From: Morinoia aosen
Lineage: Eukaryota; Arthropoda; Malacostraca; Amphipoda; Talitridae
Assembly (NCBI GenBank): GCA_030386875.1
Contig: CM059563.1
Coordinates: 34,386,139-34,450,138 of the forward strand
Length of the DNA: 64,000 nucleotides
Direction of reading: 5' to 3'
Below the pieces are notes generated by a model. The model had not been told where the DNA came from. It saw only the letters and a list, made by a program, of their open reading frames with translations, and made no database searches. Below are positions 9,224 through 20,644 of the stretch, piece by piece (the stretch's first letter is position 1; every line of letters begins with the position of its first letter). Position numbers and translations under genes: made by a program.

Positions 9224-10938
9224 TAGTGTTCTCCCCCAGGCTGCAACACGCTTCGGGCAGACTTTGAGCTATCTTTTTCGTGATAGGATAGCCCGAAGCG
9301 AGTGCCTGAGGTACACCCGTATTCGGCAGGATATGGACGACACGGGGGTAACACGGTAATTATATTGGTGACTGTTAGGTACACGGAACACGGACCATTA
9401 CACTGGGCCCTCGGTGACTACTATGAGCACTGTTCGTTACTCGTAAATTACGTAATGATTGGAACACAGCACTAATACGTGATGGTTGAAATACAATACT
9501 ATTCGAGAAGTACGTAATGATTGAAACACAATCCTATGTGAGAATAGTACAAATATGTGGTGATTGAAGTACAATCCTATTCGAGAATGACATAAATTGA
9601 AACACGATCCTATGCGAGAATAGCACAAATACGTGATGATTGAAGCACAATCCTATTCGGGAATGACGTAATGATTGAAACACAATCCTATGCGAGAATA
9701 GTACTAATACGTGATGATTGAAATACAATCCTATTCGAAAATGACATAAATTACGTAATGGTTGAAACACAATCCTATGCGAGAATAGCACAAATACGTG
9801 ATGATTGAAGCACAATCCTATTCGGGAATGACGTAATGATTGAAACACAATCCTATGCGAGAATAGCACAAATACGTGATGATTGAAGCACAATCCTATT
9901 CGGGAATGACGTAATGATTGAAACACAATCCTATGCGAGAATAGCACAAATACGTGATGATTGAAGCACAATCCTATCCGGGAATGACGTAATGATTGAA
10001 ACCCAATCCTATGCGAGAATAGTACTAATACGTGATGATTGAAATACAATCCTATTCGAAAATGACATAAATTACGTAATGATTGAAACACAATCCTATG
10101 CGAGAATAGCACTAATACGTGATGATTGAAATACAATACTATGCGAGAATTACGTAATGAATGAAACAAGCACCAATAGCGGGTAACGTCCGCGAGGACG
10201 CTACTTACGAACGCAGCGGCGAGACGTGATGATTGGTGCTACGTCGTGCGACTGTTACCAACAGGTCAGCTGGTGCTAGCGGGGCGCCGAGACGAGGCTA
10301 GTCAGCTGGGTCGGGCCCAGCCGCCACGCGGTTCACCGTTGTAGCTGGTAAGTAGCTACGGAGAGGCTAGCCGGCCGGAGCGGGCGAGAGATGTCGTAGA
10401 GCGGCTTGGCTGACGACGCCGGCGCGGGGCGTTGCAACGTGACTTTTTTTTAGGCTTTGAAACACCTTGAAGCGTCAAGACGCTACTAGATTTAAGACCT
10501 TGCAACACCTTGGGGCGTCGATAGGCAGGGCCGGTCTCCGGAGCTTGGTGCAGGTACGCGAGAGACGAAGTCGATCTCGGAAGCTAGATGCAGGAACACG
10601 AGGCTGGTGCTGGAGATGTGACTTGAACGAGGACGAGGGCTTGAGTGAGTGCGAGCCTTGTTGGGGTCGCCTTATGTAGGCCTCGAGTGCAAGCCCTGAG
10701 TCCGGGCGTGAGTCCTGATTGGTCGCGAGTTTGTGGGCCTGTGGTGCTGGAGGCAGGAAGCCGTTGTAGCTTACGGGCACCTTTTCTCATAGTCGCGAGG
10801 CGGCTTCTCTCAGGTCCCGTGTTTGGTTGACTAGGCGCTTCGGGTCCGGAGGTGCTCTGGAACGGATGCGGTTGTAGTCTGGAGGCAGCTTTTCTCAGGT
10901 CTTGTGGAGGTCCGCGGCTTGCCGCTGGGATCACCACA
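9224..10938 (-). mobile_element. Solo LTR-X copy b, inserted inside LTR-X copy a
   Basis: The ends are TGTAGTG and CACCACA, flanked by the 4-bp duplication gtac (9220-9223 and 10,939-10,942). Read on the minus strand, it has a CCAATCA box (about 10,717), a TATA-like ACATAA (about 10,670) and then a long R/U5-like part. That part contains the 78-bp minisatellite and ends with the same gaacac terminus as the other copies. It is 1715 bp long, against 742 bp for copy d. Most of the difference is the minisatellite and the GC-rich segment next to it. Confidence 0.8.
9430..10165. repeat. 78-bp minisatellite with two-part units
   Basis: This tandem array has a 78-bp period, measured between successive gcgagaatag motifs at 9857 and 9935. 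Each unit consists of two diverged halves of about 39 bp, both containing 'atgattgaa' and 'caatcctat'. The array holds about nine units, several almost identical and a few shortened. It lies within solo LTR-X copy b. A 211-codon open frame runs through it on the minus strand only because the period is a multiple of three. Confidence 0.92.
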
Positions 10939-11078
10939 GTACCCTCGCCGCCTCGACCTCCAGTCTCGCAGCAGCGCCACGTCACTCACGCCACGACTCC
11001 CTGCCAACCGTCGGTCCTCCAAGTCGTTCTTGGGTGCTATATTACTTGACTGTAAATATTTCCCCTCGTGTGCCCTAC

Positions 11079-11275
11079 TGTTGGCTTACCTTTACCATTG
11101 CTGCGTGCCGTCACGTTAACAGCAACCGAACGAAGGACGAAAGCACGCGCATCTGCACTCAACCACTTCCATAACCGTAATGCCGCGGTAGCGCGTCACC
11201 CACCCGAGGCGGTTGCGGCAGGGTACGACAACCGGACCACCCACGTAACTCGTGGGCGGCGACAAAAACCCCACA
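11079..11275 (-). repeat. 3' LTR of Gypsy-like copy 1
   Basis: This 197-bp LTR aligns with 15,580-15,880, but it lacks about 104 bp found after 'acagcaaccg' in the other LTR. Either the left LTR lost that segment or the right one gained it. Confidence 0.88.
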
Positions 11276-11314
11276 TCTCCCCCAGTTTCTCAGGAAACTA
11301 GCGGGGCGGGGTGC

Positions 11315-12832
11315 CTAGCATTCGTACTCGTCTAGGTACGAGGGACGCCGTCGCTCACGGCTTGACCGCCTCAATGGCGCAGGCTCCCCCTGTTGCTGCT
11401 CCGCATCTCTGTCGATAGCGGCGGGCTCCTCGCCCTCTTCTTCAGGTGAGTCTTCACTCGACGCGTTATCTGCCGCCGGCACCACTGGCGCCGAGTTTAG
11501 TGCGTCAACAACCACTCTCTCGGGCGACGCAAGAGGAGCTGCACCGCCGCCGCCACCTCCACCGAAGCTCACTGCTTCGGGCTCCGCGGCGCCATCAACG
11601 CCCCTATGGTTCTCGGGAACACGGCCCCGTTCACCACCAATCCGCCGTCTCCTGACGTCGCGTACATGCCTAGGCATGCCGTCTACGCAGACTACGTACT
11701 TAGACAAGACGCTGGTGACCTCACCAGACGTCCACTGCTTCGTGCATGAAGGCAGTGGGGGTTTCACCCACACCTCATCACCAACAGCAAAACTGTTGTG
11801 CGCGCAGCCATCACTCACCCGACGATTGATATCGAATGGCACTCGCCAGCGGTATCGGAATATACCGCTCGAAGGGACTGAGCCAGCCTCAGTGTCCTTC
11901 CGGGGCGTCACATTGTACCAAAATGTAGCCTCTTCAGGAGTGATACCTCCCCTGGCGGCGATCCTCTTGATCGTCCGGTGATTTCTCTCAACGATCCCGT
12001 TGCCGCTCGGGGCGTAGGCGCCACGGAATCGCAGTGAAATTCCCCACGCATCAGCGAACTGCTCCACAGGCGCTGATCGCAACGCCGTAGAATTGTCCAG
12101 TAACAACTCGTCACACGGCCCTCGCTCAATTGCGACCTCACGCAAATGAGCGACGATGCTAAATGCAGACTCATTCAGCAGCCGCCGCCAGATGGCGAAC
12201 CACGAGGGTCCACAGTCAACCATGGACAAATAGAGCTTGTTGCCATAATGGGTTACGTCAACCGCAACCCGGCGCCAACTCTCCTCCACAGACAGACCCC
12301 CTCGCTCCACGAGATTTTCCTCCCGCAGCGCAGGATCGATTCGCTGGCAGGACTCGCACCCAGCCAGCTCACGCTTCACCTGTTCGCGCGACAGATCACT
12401 ACGGATCTGACGCGCCAAGTAGAACGTCCGATCGATGCCCAAATGATGCGGCAGATGAGCCGCCCAAATGGCATCCTCGAGACTCTCTCCTGTGGCAAGC
12501 ACGGCAGACACCTCTGCGACGGCTCCACCACCATCGCGGTAACTAAGCCACCTCTTTGGTACCCTGGTCAGCTGGTCGGCCTTGTTCTTGATCGTTGAGA
12601 CGAAGCGAACAGACACGACCAGACCATGCTCAGCGATCGTCTCACGGATCACCCCAAGACGTCGCTTCACGAGCATCTCCGCCTCTCCCTTCGTGCGAAC
12701 ACGATTGCGGCCGTCTACAGTGTTGTCCATCCATGTGATGACTGTCCGGGAATCACTGACGACCGTGAAGGTCTTAAAACCCCACGCAATCGCCAAATTG
12801 ATACTCTGCGCCATCGCCTCCAACTCGGCCAC
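11315..12832 (-). pseudogene. RNase H end and integrase of Gypsy-like copy 1
   Basis: 505 open codons. The first ~70 residues complete an RNase H domain (AELEAMAQSINLAI, VVSDSRTVITWMD). A zinc-binding HHCC region follows (HLPHHLGIDRTF... CESCQRID, about 130-165). The integrase core comes next: VAVDVTHYG (about 188), LLLDNSTALRS (about 241) and NGIVERNHRT (about 275), which gives a complete DDE set. The C-terminal 130 residues are acidic and then basic, with a Gly run. An in-frame stop near 12,857 separates this piece from the RT piece upstream in the same frame, so the polyprotein is interrupted once here. Confidence 0.88.
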
Positions 12833-12859
12833 ATTGATATGAAGGTGGTCTGACTCTTT

Positions 12860-14020
12860 TCAGAGCCAAGACGCATCCTCCACAGCGCGGCCATCGACCT
12901 CAAGGGCCACACCAACTCCGAGGGAGCTGGCATCAGCCCACACTGTAACCGTACCATGCGGGTCGACACCCCACACGCCCCCAACAGGGTCCTCCCGACG
13001 AGCTCGCGCCAACAGCTCCCCAGCCAACAAGCTGACAGAACTGTCAACCGAGTCGTCCCAAGAGCCGCTGCATCCCAGCCGTTTCAAGAAGCTGCAACAT
13101 GGACGCAGCCACCCCGCCACGGGGTAATGGCCGACTAATCGACCACACAAAGAAAACAGCCCTCTCTTCGTTAAGCCGGCATTTACTGAACCGAACTCGG
13201 AGAGAGCAGTCCCCCTCGACATCCGAAAATGTCTATTGGAATCTTTCCGTAAGGAAATTCCCAATAACCGACCTCCATCCAGGCTCTCAGGTTCCTTCGT
13301 CACAAGTCCGTACCTCGCCAGATGCTCCCGGAGCTCATGAGCACTGAGAACGGACTCACAAACCACTATATCATCGATATAGTGGTCTGTCCCTTGACGA
13401 ACTCGGTCGTTCAACGACAGAACCTTGCCGAGAATCACCGTCATGATTCGGGGCGCACACGAGAGGCCAAAGCCTAATCGCGTCAAAGCGTTAGGCACAC
13501 CCTTAAACTTCACGATCTGGTATCGCCACAGATCCTCGGAAACGTGGATCTGCAAGTACGCAGACTTAAGATCGACGACCTTAAGCTCGCCCCGCAGCTG
13601 CCGCCATTTCCAAATCTTGTCGCCACACACAGCGACCATGTCATCACCAGTATGACACTCGACAAAGCCGTTCAACTCACGATAATCTATGACCGGACGG
13701 ACTTTGTCCTTCGTTGGTTGCACGACGGCCAGCAACGGAATGACGTCCTGTATGGGGCCATTCCACTGCCTCAACCAACCCTTCGAGATCCAACTCTGAA
13801 TCTCCACGTCATAGCGCTCACGCACGTAAGGCGCCCGAGTACATCCGTACTCCGCGATCCGAGTCTGCAACCCCTCGGGCGGCTTCTCGGACCACCGCCA
13901 ACTGACGGTCCACCGACCGTCAGCGAACCTAGTAACAAAGTCAGGGTCGACAATCTCGATCGGCGCTGGAGCACCTCTCGACTCCACCGACCCCGCCCCT
14001 GCCACCAGGCCAGCTTCCAT
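12860..14020 (-). pseudogene. Reverse transcriptase of Gypsy-like copy 1
   Basis: 386 open codons encode RT: RPVIDYRELN, VVDLKSAYLQIHV (motif A), LTRLGFGLSCAPRIM (motif B) and the catalytic HYIDDIVV near residue 212. The connection domain carries LFSLCGRLVGHYPVAGWLRP, and RNase H begins at VWADASSLGVGVALEV. The LGFG...CAPRIMT and CGRLVGHYP strings recur in the second element of this lineage (45.9-50.1 kb). The frame differs from the protease frame upstream, so a frameshift lies near 14.0 kb, and a stop ends it at 12,860. Confidence 0.88.
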
Positions 14021-14622
14021 CTTGGCATAGGCGAATCCATTGCTGGACCCCCTACAGCATCCAGCTGACCAGGTATGCAGTCAACTGCATACTTCGAGTC
14101 AGGACCTCTCCTGACGGTGACGCCCCCCATGTGATCAATAACATCACTCCCTAGGAGACAGTCCATGCCAAGATTCCCCAACTCCGGCATGACGAGCGCA
14201 GTGACAGCAAAGCAATGCCCCTGCAACCCGACTACCACACGACAGTGCTTCCCCACATGGGAAGTTCTGCCGTCCGCCGATAGCAACGGCTGCCCCGGCC
14301 GGGGGCGTTGGCCCACCACCACCCGCGGACAAACCCCCGTCCGCTCGCTCCCGGAGTCTACCAGACACCAAGAACAATGCCCATTCAAGATGGCACGAAC
14401 GACTGGCAACCGACGCCTCGTCGTAACGCCAGTCGCTCCGAGCGATTCTAGATCGCCCCGCCCCAGCGTCACACTCGTGCCGCTCAAGGTCCCTCTCTCC
14501 AAGGGGGTGCCGTCACCTCCCTCGGGAGAGGAGACCTCCGGTAAGCTCGGCTTACATGGTTTCCATTGAGGAGGACGCGTCGCCCCGACTGGCGTCCTCC
14601 GCAGAGAAGCCCGACCCACCAA
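13771..14622 (-). pseudogene. Aspartic protease region of Gypsy-like copy 1
   Basis: A retroviral-type aspartic protease is recognisable: CLVDSGSERTGV supplies the DSG catalytic motif and MDCLLGSDVIDH is the downstream ILG/LLG-like block. It follows the zinc knuckle in another frame and precedes the RT in a third, so two frame changes separate Gag from RT. The distal part of this frame after about 14,020 reads out of register with the RT. Confidence 0.75.
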
Positions 14623-15545
14623 CCGTAGGCCTACCTACCGCCGGACAGTCGCAAGCGAAATGTCCGACCTCTCCACACGCAAAGCATGTCAACTTCCTTT
14701 TCGGAGCTTTCGCGACCCCCCTACCAGCAGGCGCCGCAACGCCTTGCTTCTGAGGGCAAACCCTCACGCGATGTGCACCTCCACAGCGGTAGCGAGCACT
14801 CTTGCCACCACTGCCCTGCTTCCCCGAAGCAGCAAGGTCTGCCCCGAGCCTGCCCCCCTAGCTGGCCTCGCCCGGCTACAGAACTCTGTGCGGCCATTCT
14901 CTCCCGCACTCTCGACACCACAGCATCGAACGACGCAGTATACGCGTCCTCACGCGAAACTGCCCGAGTATAAAGAGTGGTGGGGAGACCCTCGTAGAAC
15001 TTGACCCTAAAAATCAAATCCTTCTTAGTCGACCCCACTCTCCCACCCAGACGCGCCAAGTCATCCAGGCACACTTCCACCGACTCCCCGGCTGCAAGCC
15101 GACGGTCGGTGAACCGCCTATACGCCTCCTGCATAGGCAACGCAAATTGTGAGGCCAGCGTAGATCGAACTACCTGCCACTAAGCAGCATCACCGACAGT
15201 CATGGAGCGAAACACTCGAGCGGCATTGCCGTCGAGCATGAACCCGATGACGTCGGTCGGAGCTACGCACTCCAGCTGGCAGAGCCTCTCCAGGTTCTCC
15301 AGCCACTCCAGCACGTCGACCGATCCATCGCCGGTAAACTTAGGCAGCTGCCTAGACAACCGGTCGAGGATCGGGCCACGCGCCTGAGTCAGGATGTTAG
15401 CCAACAGGCTAACATCCACAAGCACTCCTGACGTGCTCCCCGCCGGCGGCACTGGCGATCCCGCATCGCCACCTCCGGCTGCCACAGCCTTCTCAGCTGC
15501 CTCAGCTGACGCAGCCTTTCCAGCCGCCGCCATCTTGCTACCCAC
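14552..15545 (-). pseudogene. Gag of Gypsy-like copy 1
   Basis: The first piece (15,180-15,545) starts MGSKMAAAGK and contains KFTGDGSVDVLEWLENLERL, typical of Gypsy Gag. A single in-frame stop at 15,180 separates it from LPMQEAYRRFTDRRLAAGES (15,140 and down). A zinc knuckle, CFACGEVGHFACDC, lies in a different frame at 14,640-14,690. One stop and at least one frameshift make it non-functional as a single protein. Confidence 0.82.
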
Positions 15546-15579
15546 AAGATGGCTACCACAGCCAAAAGCCTATATAGCT

Positions 15580-15880
15580 TGTTGGCTTACCTTTACCGTT
15601 GCTGCGTGCCGTCACGTTAACAGCAACCGCAAAACAGCTGCCTCAGCTGTTTCACCTTCCTGTTCTCCCAAAAGAACGGAAGCAAGGCACTTGCCGGCCT
15701 CACACAGGTACCGATCGCAACGAAGATAACACGAACGAAGGACGAAAGCACGCGCGTCTGCACTCAACCACTTCCATAACCGTACTGCCGCGGCAGCGCG
15801 TCAGCCACCCGAGGCGGTTGCGGCAGGGTACGACAACCGGACCGCCCACGTAACTCGTGGGCGGCGACGAAAACCCTACA
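15580..15880 (-). repeat. 5' LTR of Gypsy-like copy 1
   Basis: This 301-bp LTR is the partner of 11,079-11,275. It shares 'gttggcttacctttacc' at one end and 'cgtgggcggcgac' near the other. Confidence 0.88.
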
Positions 15881-15900
15881 CCTACTGTAGGCGACCTTCA

Positions 15901-15990
15901 CAATAATACGGCATTTATTCCAGTTGCGTTTTCCTTGCCCTGCTGGGTTCGTTTATACTTCAGGCACTCGCTTCGGGCATTGATTTTCAA
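15901..15990. repeat. LTR-X U5 segment, inverted partner of 16,695-16,790
   Basis: The sequence 'catttattccagttg... actcgcttcgggcattgat' recurs as its complement at 16,695-16,790. This is explained by LTR-X copies a and c lying in opposite orientation, and it forms an inverted repeat about 0.9 kb across. Confidence 0.85.
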
Positions 15991-16052
15991 AGTTTAAAGA
16001 TATTTGCAGTCTGCCCGGGTTGTAAGGCTAGCCAGAGGGAGAACACACTACA

Positions 16053-16641
16053 GAGATTTCCGCACCCCTTCAATGGTCAGCCTATTTTTTCGAGAAAGCT
16101 CATTTGGTCCCGATACTAGTTTCTAAACAATTGAACCTACAAACTTCAAACTAATTTCAATTTAAACATGAAATCATTCTTCACGGAGAAATTTATAACA
16201 AAACTCTCATACGCTCCCTGGAGGGGCTGGTTGCGAGGCTCCCGTACTCTCTCAATGGTCGGCGAATTTTCTCATGGACTCACAGTTTGCACCACTACCA
16301 ATTTCTTAACCATTGCACTTACATGACAAATTATCGAAATTCTTCAACCAAGTGATATAAGCGTTATCAAAACGAGAAATGAGGAATAAACATGCGCGAA
16401 CTAAATCATACGTCAAATTAAGTTGTTACATGTCACATATGCGATTACATTAATATTGTTTTCTTTACTGATGTTCAATGTAGTGTTACTAAAAGCTACA
16501 CAGAAATCGAGACAAGATGGGCAATGGTTGAATGAAATATGGAGAACAAGTAAATATGGAAATATCGGAGTCGTTGGTTTTAGTGTTTATTGGTTAGATT
16601 CCTCGGCAATTATTTGTTGTGTTGGAGTCAGAGTTGGAAGT
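16053..16641. other. Spacer with a diverged direct repeat
   Basis: No gene seen. Two diverged copies of a roughly 90-bp unit beginning 'ctcaatggtc/ttcaatggtc' lie near 16,068-16,160 and 16,250-16,335. The rest is AT-rich. Confidence 0.5.
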
Positions 16642-17213
16642 TGGTGCTTTTTTTCCTAAGGTACTCTACGTTCCGGGTAAACTATGAATATCTACGGACT
16701 TTAAATATCAATGCCCGAAGCGAGTGCCTGAGGGACCAACGAACCCGACAGGGTAAGAAAACACAACTGGAATAAATGCCATTCTATTATGAATATTGCC
16801 GACAGTGATGGCACACGAGAAAAAGATTGCTGTCAATTAAGTAACACGCCAAGAGACGTTTTAGAGGACCGTCAGGCGATGTGGAGTGGCAGCACGGAGG
16901 GCGGTAGAGGGACTATTAAGTGCGAAGTGGCGGTAGAGGCAGTAGAGACTATTGCTGGCGGAGCGTCTTCGGTGAGTGTTGTGAAGATCAAAGCCGCTGC
17001 GAGATGACTGGCTGAGCTTCTTTTGTACTTTCTTATATAGGGCCAGGTGTTTGCGGTACCGCGCTGGGTACCCGTACCCATGGGTTGGTGGTTAAGTAGC
17101 GCTTCGGCCAATCCGAAAGCCACCTCAAAGCTGGTCGTTGCGTGGGGGTGGCCGCTGGATGCTTGAAGCTCGTGTGGTGAGGTACAATCGAACTGCTTGT
17201 TGAGACCACCACA
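16642..17213 (-). mobile_element. LTR-X copy c (minus), solo and diverged
   Basis: Read on the minus strand it starts TGTGGTGGT at 17,213. It has a TATA box, CTATATAAGA, near 17,035, and ends with the U5 block shared with copies a and d, at about 16,642. No matching duplication flanks it, so the exact ends are approximate. Confidence 0.7.
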
Positions 17214-18949
17214 AGCTTGGTGTGCCGATTCCAAACCCAGCATCCAGGTTTGCAGCATCGGAGAAATCAATTTACAGCTCCGACTTTACTTCTCCAGAAT
17301 TTGGCAATTTCGTCCGACTCCTCTATTCACAATTTTGTGACTTCAACTTCACCTATTCACAATTTAAGAGATAAATATTTTGATTCTTAATTAGAGCAGA
17401 TGTCACAGCCTGTATGTATATTTTTATATTTTTTATTATGAACGACTTTTAAATTCGCAACAGAATGATAGAAATCAAGTGTTACTGTAATATAGCGTAA
17501 AATGAAAGTTTCTAGTTAGACAGAACTAATCTTGGCAATGCTGCTGGTGACAACACCGGAAGTCAGTCTCTCATTGGTCTTAGCCCCAACAACAGTAAAA
17601 TGTGGGCTAAGTGTGTTTTCTAAGTTAATGAGATACGGCTAAGTACTTACTCTAATTACTTTTAACTACCTACCACTAACGCTCACGTCTTCCCTACACT
17701 CCATTTTATTCTTCCGCTCTAATCTCACTGGCTGAACCGGATAGTTAAGTATACAGAGTTAAGAAGATATCTAAAAGGTGAGTGAACTATTTACTTTACG
17801 TGCTATTGATATGTGTTATTGCTATGTGCTACGTCTATGTACAACAATGCCCCGGGATGTCTATTGTCATGTATGCTGTGCCTATTGAGGCCTAGTGCAG
17901 GATTGCTATGCCCTGGGTTTAGGTTGCTATTTGATTAATACCAGTAAAATTCTAGGTAGGAGTTACCTTAGTTACTATTACATAAACCTAATAGCGTACA
18001 TGACCCGTAAAAAATGACGGGATTCGATAATTTCCTTAAATATTCTCAATATATAGAAGACAAACCATTAGATCCATCTTATAACAACATGCGATTAAAA
18101 TCTTCTTGTACTTGTATACTGGTGAAATTCGTATCACGCAGACGGTCAATGAGCTTCCTTATGAGTGTCACAGACACACACACTAACCAAGCAAGCAACA
18201 GCTGCGTATTACTATCGCCGCTGGCCATCCGCACTGGTCTGCAAAGCTGGCGCAGCCTGTTTTTCAGCCGAAGTGATCGAGCAGTGACGTTGCCCTAGGA
18301 AAATCTTAAGTTTTGGTGTCTCAGTGTAACTGTGTGTTGGAATACCGTTGCCCATTTTGACTTTATGTGTTCTTGATCAGTCATACTGGCCGTGTGTCTG
18401 TATTTAAGTGTCTGAGAGTTGTGAACAACCGATTCCTGGAGCATCCAGCGATGGTGCTGGGAATTGGTGAACTACTTATACCAAGTCAAGCTAGTGTTAA
18501 GCTCCTGGTGCCCCTTCCAGCAAGTATGCTTTGTTGGGTGCTAGATATTCAGTATTAATTTCCAGGCTATGTAAGTTGTGGCAGTCAGCAGTTTGGAATT
18601 AAAAGTGCCTGTGAAAAGTTGTGACCTGTAATTAAAATGAGACTGTTAGCAACATTGTGCTTGTGAGTGAACATGAGTTTGCTCAATAGATTCCTTGTAG
18701 GATGTAGTGTCCTCAGTGACTCCGTGTGGCGAGGATGTGCGTTGCGCTCACTCCGAAACAAAGTGCCTATTGTTAGAAAGAATGTACTTCTAACCTAAAT
18801 GGGTACTCACTCTCGCCATGAGGATTCAAATGTGAGTTGAATACACCATACATAAAAATCATCAAACTAAGAGTATAATATTCCCTCAAAAAGTATGGAA
18901 GTGTTCAATCTTCGTTTACATAAGGAACCGAACTCCCTTAATCTTCAAG
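17214..18949 (+). other. AT-rich flank and probable 5' UTR of the CR1-like LINE
   Basis: No coding frame is convincing. The last several hundred bases before ORF1 contain 'gtgaacatgagtttgctca...ttccttgtagga' (about 18,667), which resembles 34,202-34,240. That suggests a shared 5' UTR family. Where the element begins is not visible. Confidence 0.45.
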
Positions 18950-19736
18950 ATGGCGCCTAACAAACGACGCAGTACCAACAACAGCAGCAACAAAAACAGT
19001 GAATTTCAGCCGAAGTTTGGTCAATATCCTGATGTGTCTGGCCAACCGAAAGACGGCAAGGAAGTGGTTTCTGTCCTAATAAAATACTTCGACTCAGTGA
19101 TGACAAAATATAAGAGTGATGTTGATAAAATGCAAAATGAAATAAGCCACCTTAAAACACTATTTGAAACGATAGCGGGAAAAGAAGCAGAACACAAGGA
19201 AATTCTCGAAGAACAGAATGAGAAAATAGATAGCTTAGCCTCCCGTCTCGACCAATTGGATCAAAATGATCAGCGCCGAGACTCAGAAAACAAAAAATGC
19301 ACTCTCGTCATTTCTGGGAGGGAACTACCGCAATCTCACACAAACGAAATCTGTAAAGAAACAGTCTGCCAGCTCCTGAAGGACAATATCAACATTGACC
19401 TCTGCGACATTGACATCACGTCAGCTACCAAAATGGGGAAAAACCAGCAACTGGGAACGTAGATCGAAGAAATATTGCATTTGAACTAAAACATTATAAC
19501 AAGAAAGGTGAAATTATCACCGCCTGCCGAGAAAAGAAACCAAAGTTCTTCATAAATGAATACCTCATACCTTCACGAGCTAACGCCATGTACAATCTGA
19601 GAATGGCCATAAGGAAATTCCCGGAGAAAATTGGAATCCCGAGAACACAGGACGGAAACATCTTCGTATCTAACCCCGGAAACCCAGATTCCAGACGCGC
19701 CAGATCAACACGCCAGAAGACCTCGAGCAATACCTG
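18950..19736 (+). pseudogene. CR1-like LINE ORF1 (coiled-coil protein), frameshifted
   Basis: The first 170 codons start at ATG 18,950. They give a basic N-terminus (MAPNKRRSTNNSSNKN), a long heptad-rich coiled coil (about residues 35-115), and a fold starting CTLVISGRELPQ. The frame stops at 19,460, but the reading continues in another frame to about 19,736 with FFINEYLIPSRANAMY and RKFPEKIGI. This resembles the C-terminal FP-type domain of LINE ORF1 proteins in the Jockey/CR1 superfamily. One frameshift near 19,455 therefore breaks an otherwise complete ORF1. The product would be a trimeric nucleic-acid chaperone by analogy; this is inference. Confidence 0.75.
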
Positions 19737-19796
19737 ATGCTACAACTGAACATGTCATCGAAACAGGTCATGGATGACTAGACTGTGTGATCACCT

Positions 19797-19872
19797 CAAT
19801 TAGATATCATGTCAGTCTCACCTCAATTAGGTATCATGTCAGTTTTACCTCAATTAGATATCAGTTTAACCT
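19797..19872. repeat. Short tandem repeat, about 28 bp x 3
   Basis: 'acctcaattagatatcatg' and close variants are repeated three times, with a partial fourth, just after the ORF1 remnant and just before the solo LTR-X. Confidence 0.85.
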
Positions 19873-19902
19873 CAATCTTGACAAATGTGTAACAGATGTG
19901 TG

Positions 19903-20644
19903 TGTGGTGGTTCCACCTAGCTGTACGCGCTCACCACCACACAAGCACAAAAGCGCCACCCCACTGCCTCGAAGCGCTCTCGCTGAACGACCAATCAGCG
20001 CTCGAGGCTGGCGCTGGGGTGCCGGACCGAGCCTCTACAAGCCGCGCGCACCGAGCATCCAGGCGACACCTCTGAACACTCACGTACGTTTAGCTGAGTC
20101 TCAACTGCTTCATAAGCACCACCCCGAGTCCTCTAACCAGAGGGCTAGCTCGCTTCAGTGAGGCCGCTACCAGCCCTATATAACGAGCTGCGCGCTAAGC
20201 GCAGTACACACAGTTCGCAGAGCTCACTCAGTCGACTCGCAGGAACCCTGCTGTTTACACAAGTCTTCCTCCTGCGAGCCTCCTCACTGCAACGGCTCAC
20301 ACAAGTCTTCCAACGAGCCTCTTCACAGCATCAGCTCACACAAGACTTCTCCCTGCGACTCTCCTCGCAGCGACTCTGGCATTCGCTAGTTTCGGCTGCT
20401 CATCAAGCAGTAGCCTCACGGCCTCCATCGCCACCTCGACGGCACGCACGACGCGACTTACCGACAACCGTCGGTCCTCCAAGTCGTCATTGTGTAGTAT
20501 ACTACCGCCTGTAATCATTTACCTCGTGTGCCATACTGTCGGCGATCTTCTCAATAATACGGCCTTTATTCCAGTTGTGTATTCATTATCCTGTCGGGTT
20601 CGTTTGCACCTCAGGAGTAAAGCAGCCTGAGGGAGAACACCACA
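19903..20644 (+). mobile_element. Solo LTR-X copy d (742 bp)
   Basis: The ends are a perfect TGTGGTG / CACCACA pair. The flanks repeat tgtg (the surrounding tgtgtg would also allow 6 bp). Promoter features on the plus strand are a CCAATCA box (19,992-19,998), a TATA box, CTATATAACG (about 20,176), and an initiator-like GCAGTACACA about 30 bp further on. A poly(A)-signal-like region (aataatacgg...tttatt) follows in U5. It sits between ORF1 and ORF2 of the CR1-like LINE. With no internal region, it is a product of LTR-LTR recombination. Confidence 0.87.

Larger units (their letters stand above)
11079..15880 (-). mobile_element. Divergent Gypsy-like LTR retrotransposon (copy 1)
   Basis: LTRs lie at 11,079-11,275 and 15,580-15,880 (TGTTGGC... 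ending ACA). The exact 5-bp duplication cctac (11,074-11,078 and 15,881-15,885) places it inside LTR-X copy a. A polypurine tract, ctgggggaga on the minus strand, precedes the 3' LTR at 11,276-11,285. The order on the minus strand is gag, zinc knuckle, protease, RT, RNase H, integrase. The RT and integrase closely resemble those of the element at 45,895-50,137 and differ from the 9.7-kb Gypsy element. I therefore treat the two as one divergent lineage. Confidence 0.88.
8940..16052 (+). mobile_element. LTR-X copy a (plus), split by two later insertions
   Basis: Three pieces align in order with the intact solo LTR-X at 19,903-20,644: about 8940-9223 (the acacaagtcttcc...gagcctcctcactgc repeats), 10,939-11,078 (ccaaccgtcggtcctccaag... 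cctcgtgtgcc) and 15,881-16,052 (caataatacgg... ttattccag... gagggagaacac), ending CACTACA. The first gap is the solo LTR-X copy b, with TSD gtac. The second is the Gypsy-like element, with TSD cctac. The left end of the copy is not clear. No internal LTR-X coding region is present. Confidence 0.75.

Noticed and set aside
9430..10165. Evenly repeated array that might be taken for a CRISPR array
   Set aside because: The whole 78-bp unit repeats without unique spacers, and the setting is eukaryotic; it is a minisatellite.
9534..10169. 211-codon minus-strand ORF of repeated RHSRIGLCFNHHVFVLFSH units
   Set aside because: It exists only because the 78-bp period is divisible by three. There is no start context, and it lies inside a non-coding LTR.
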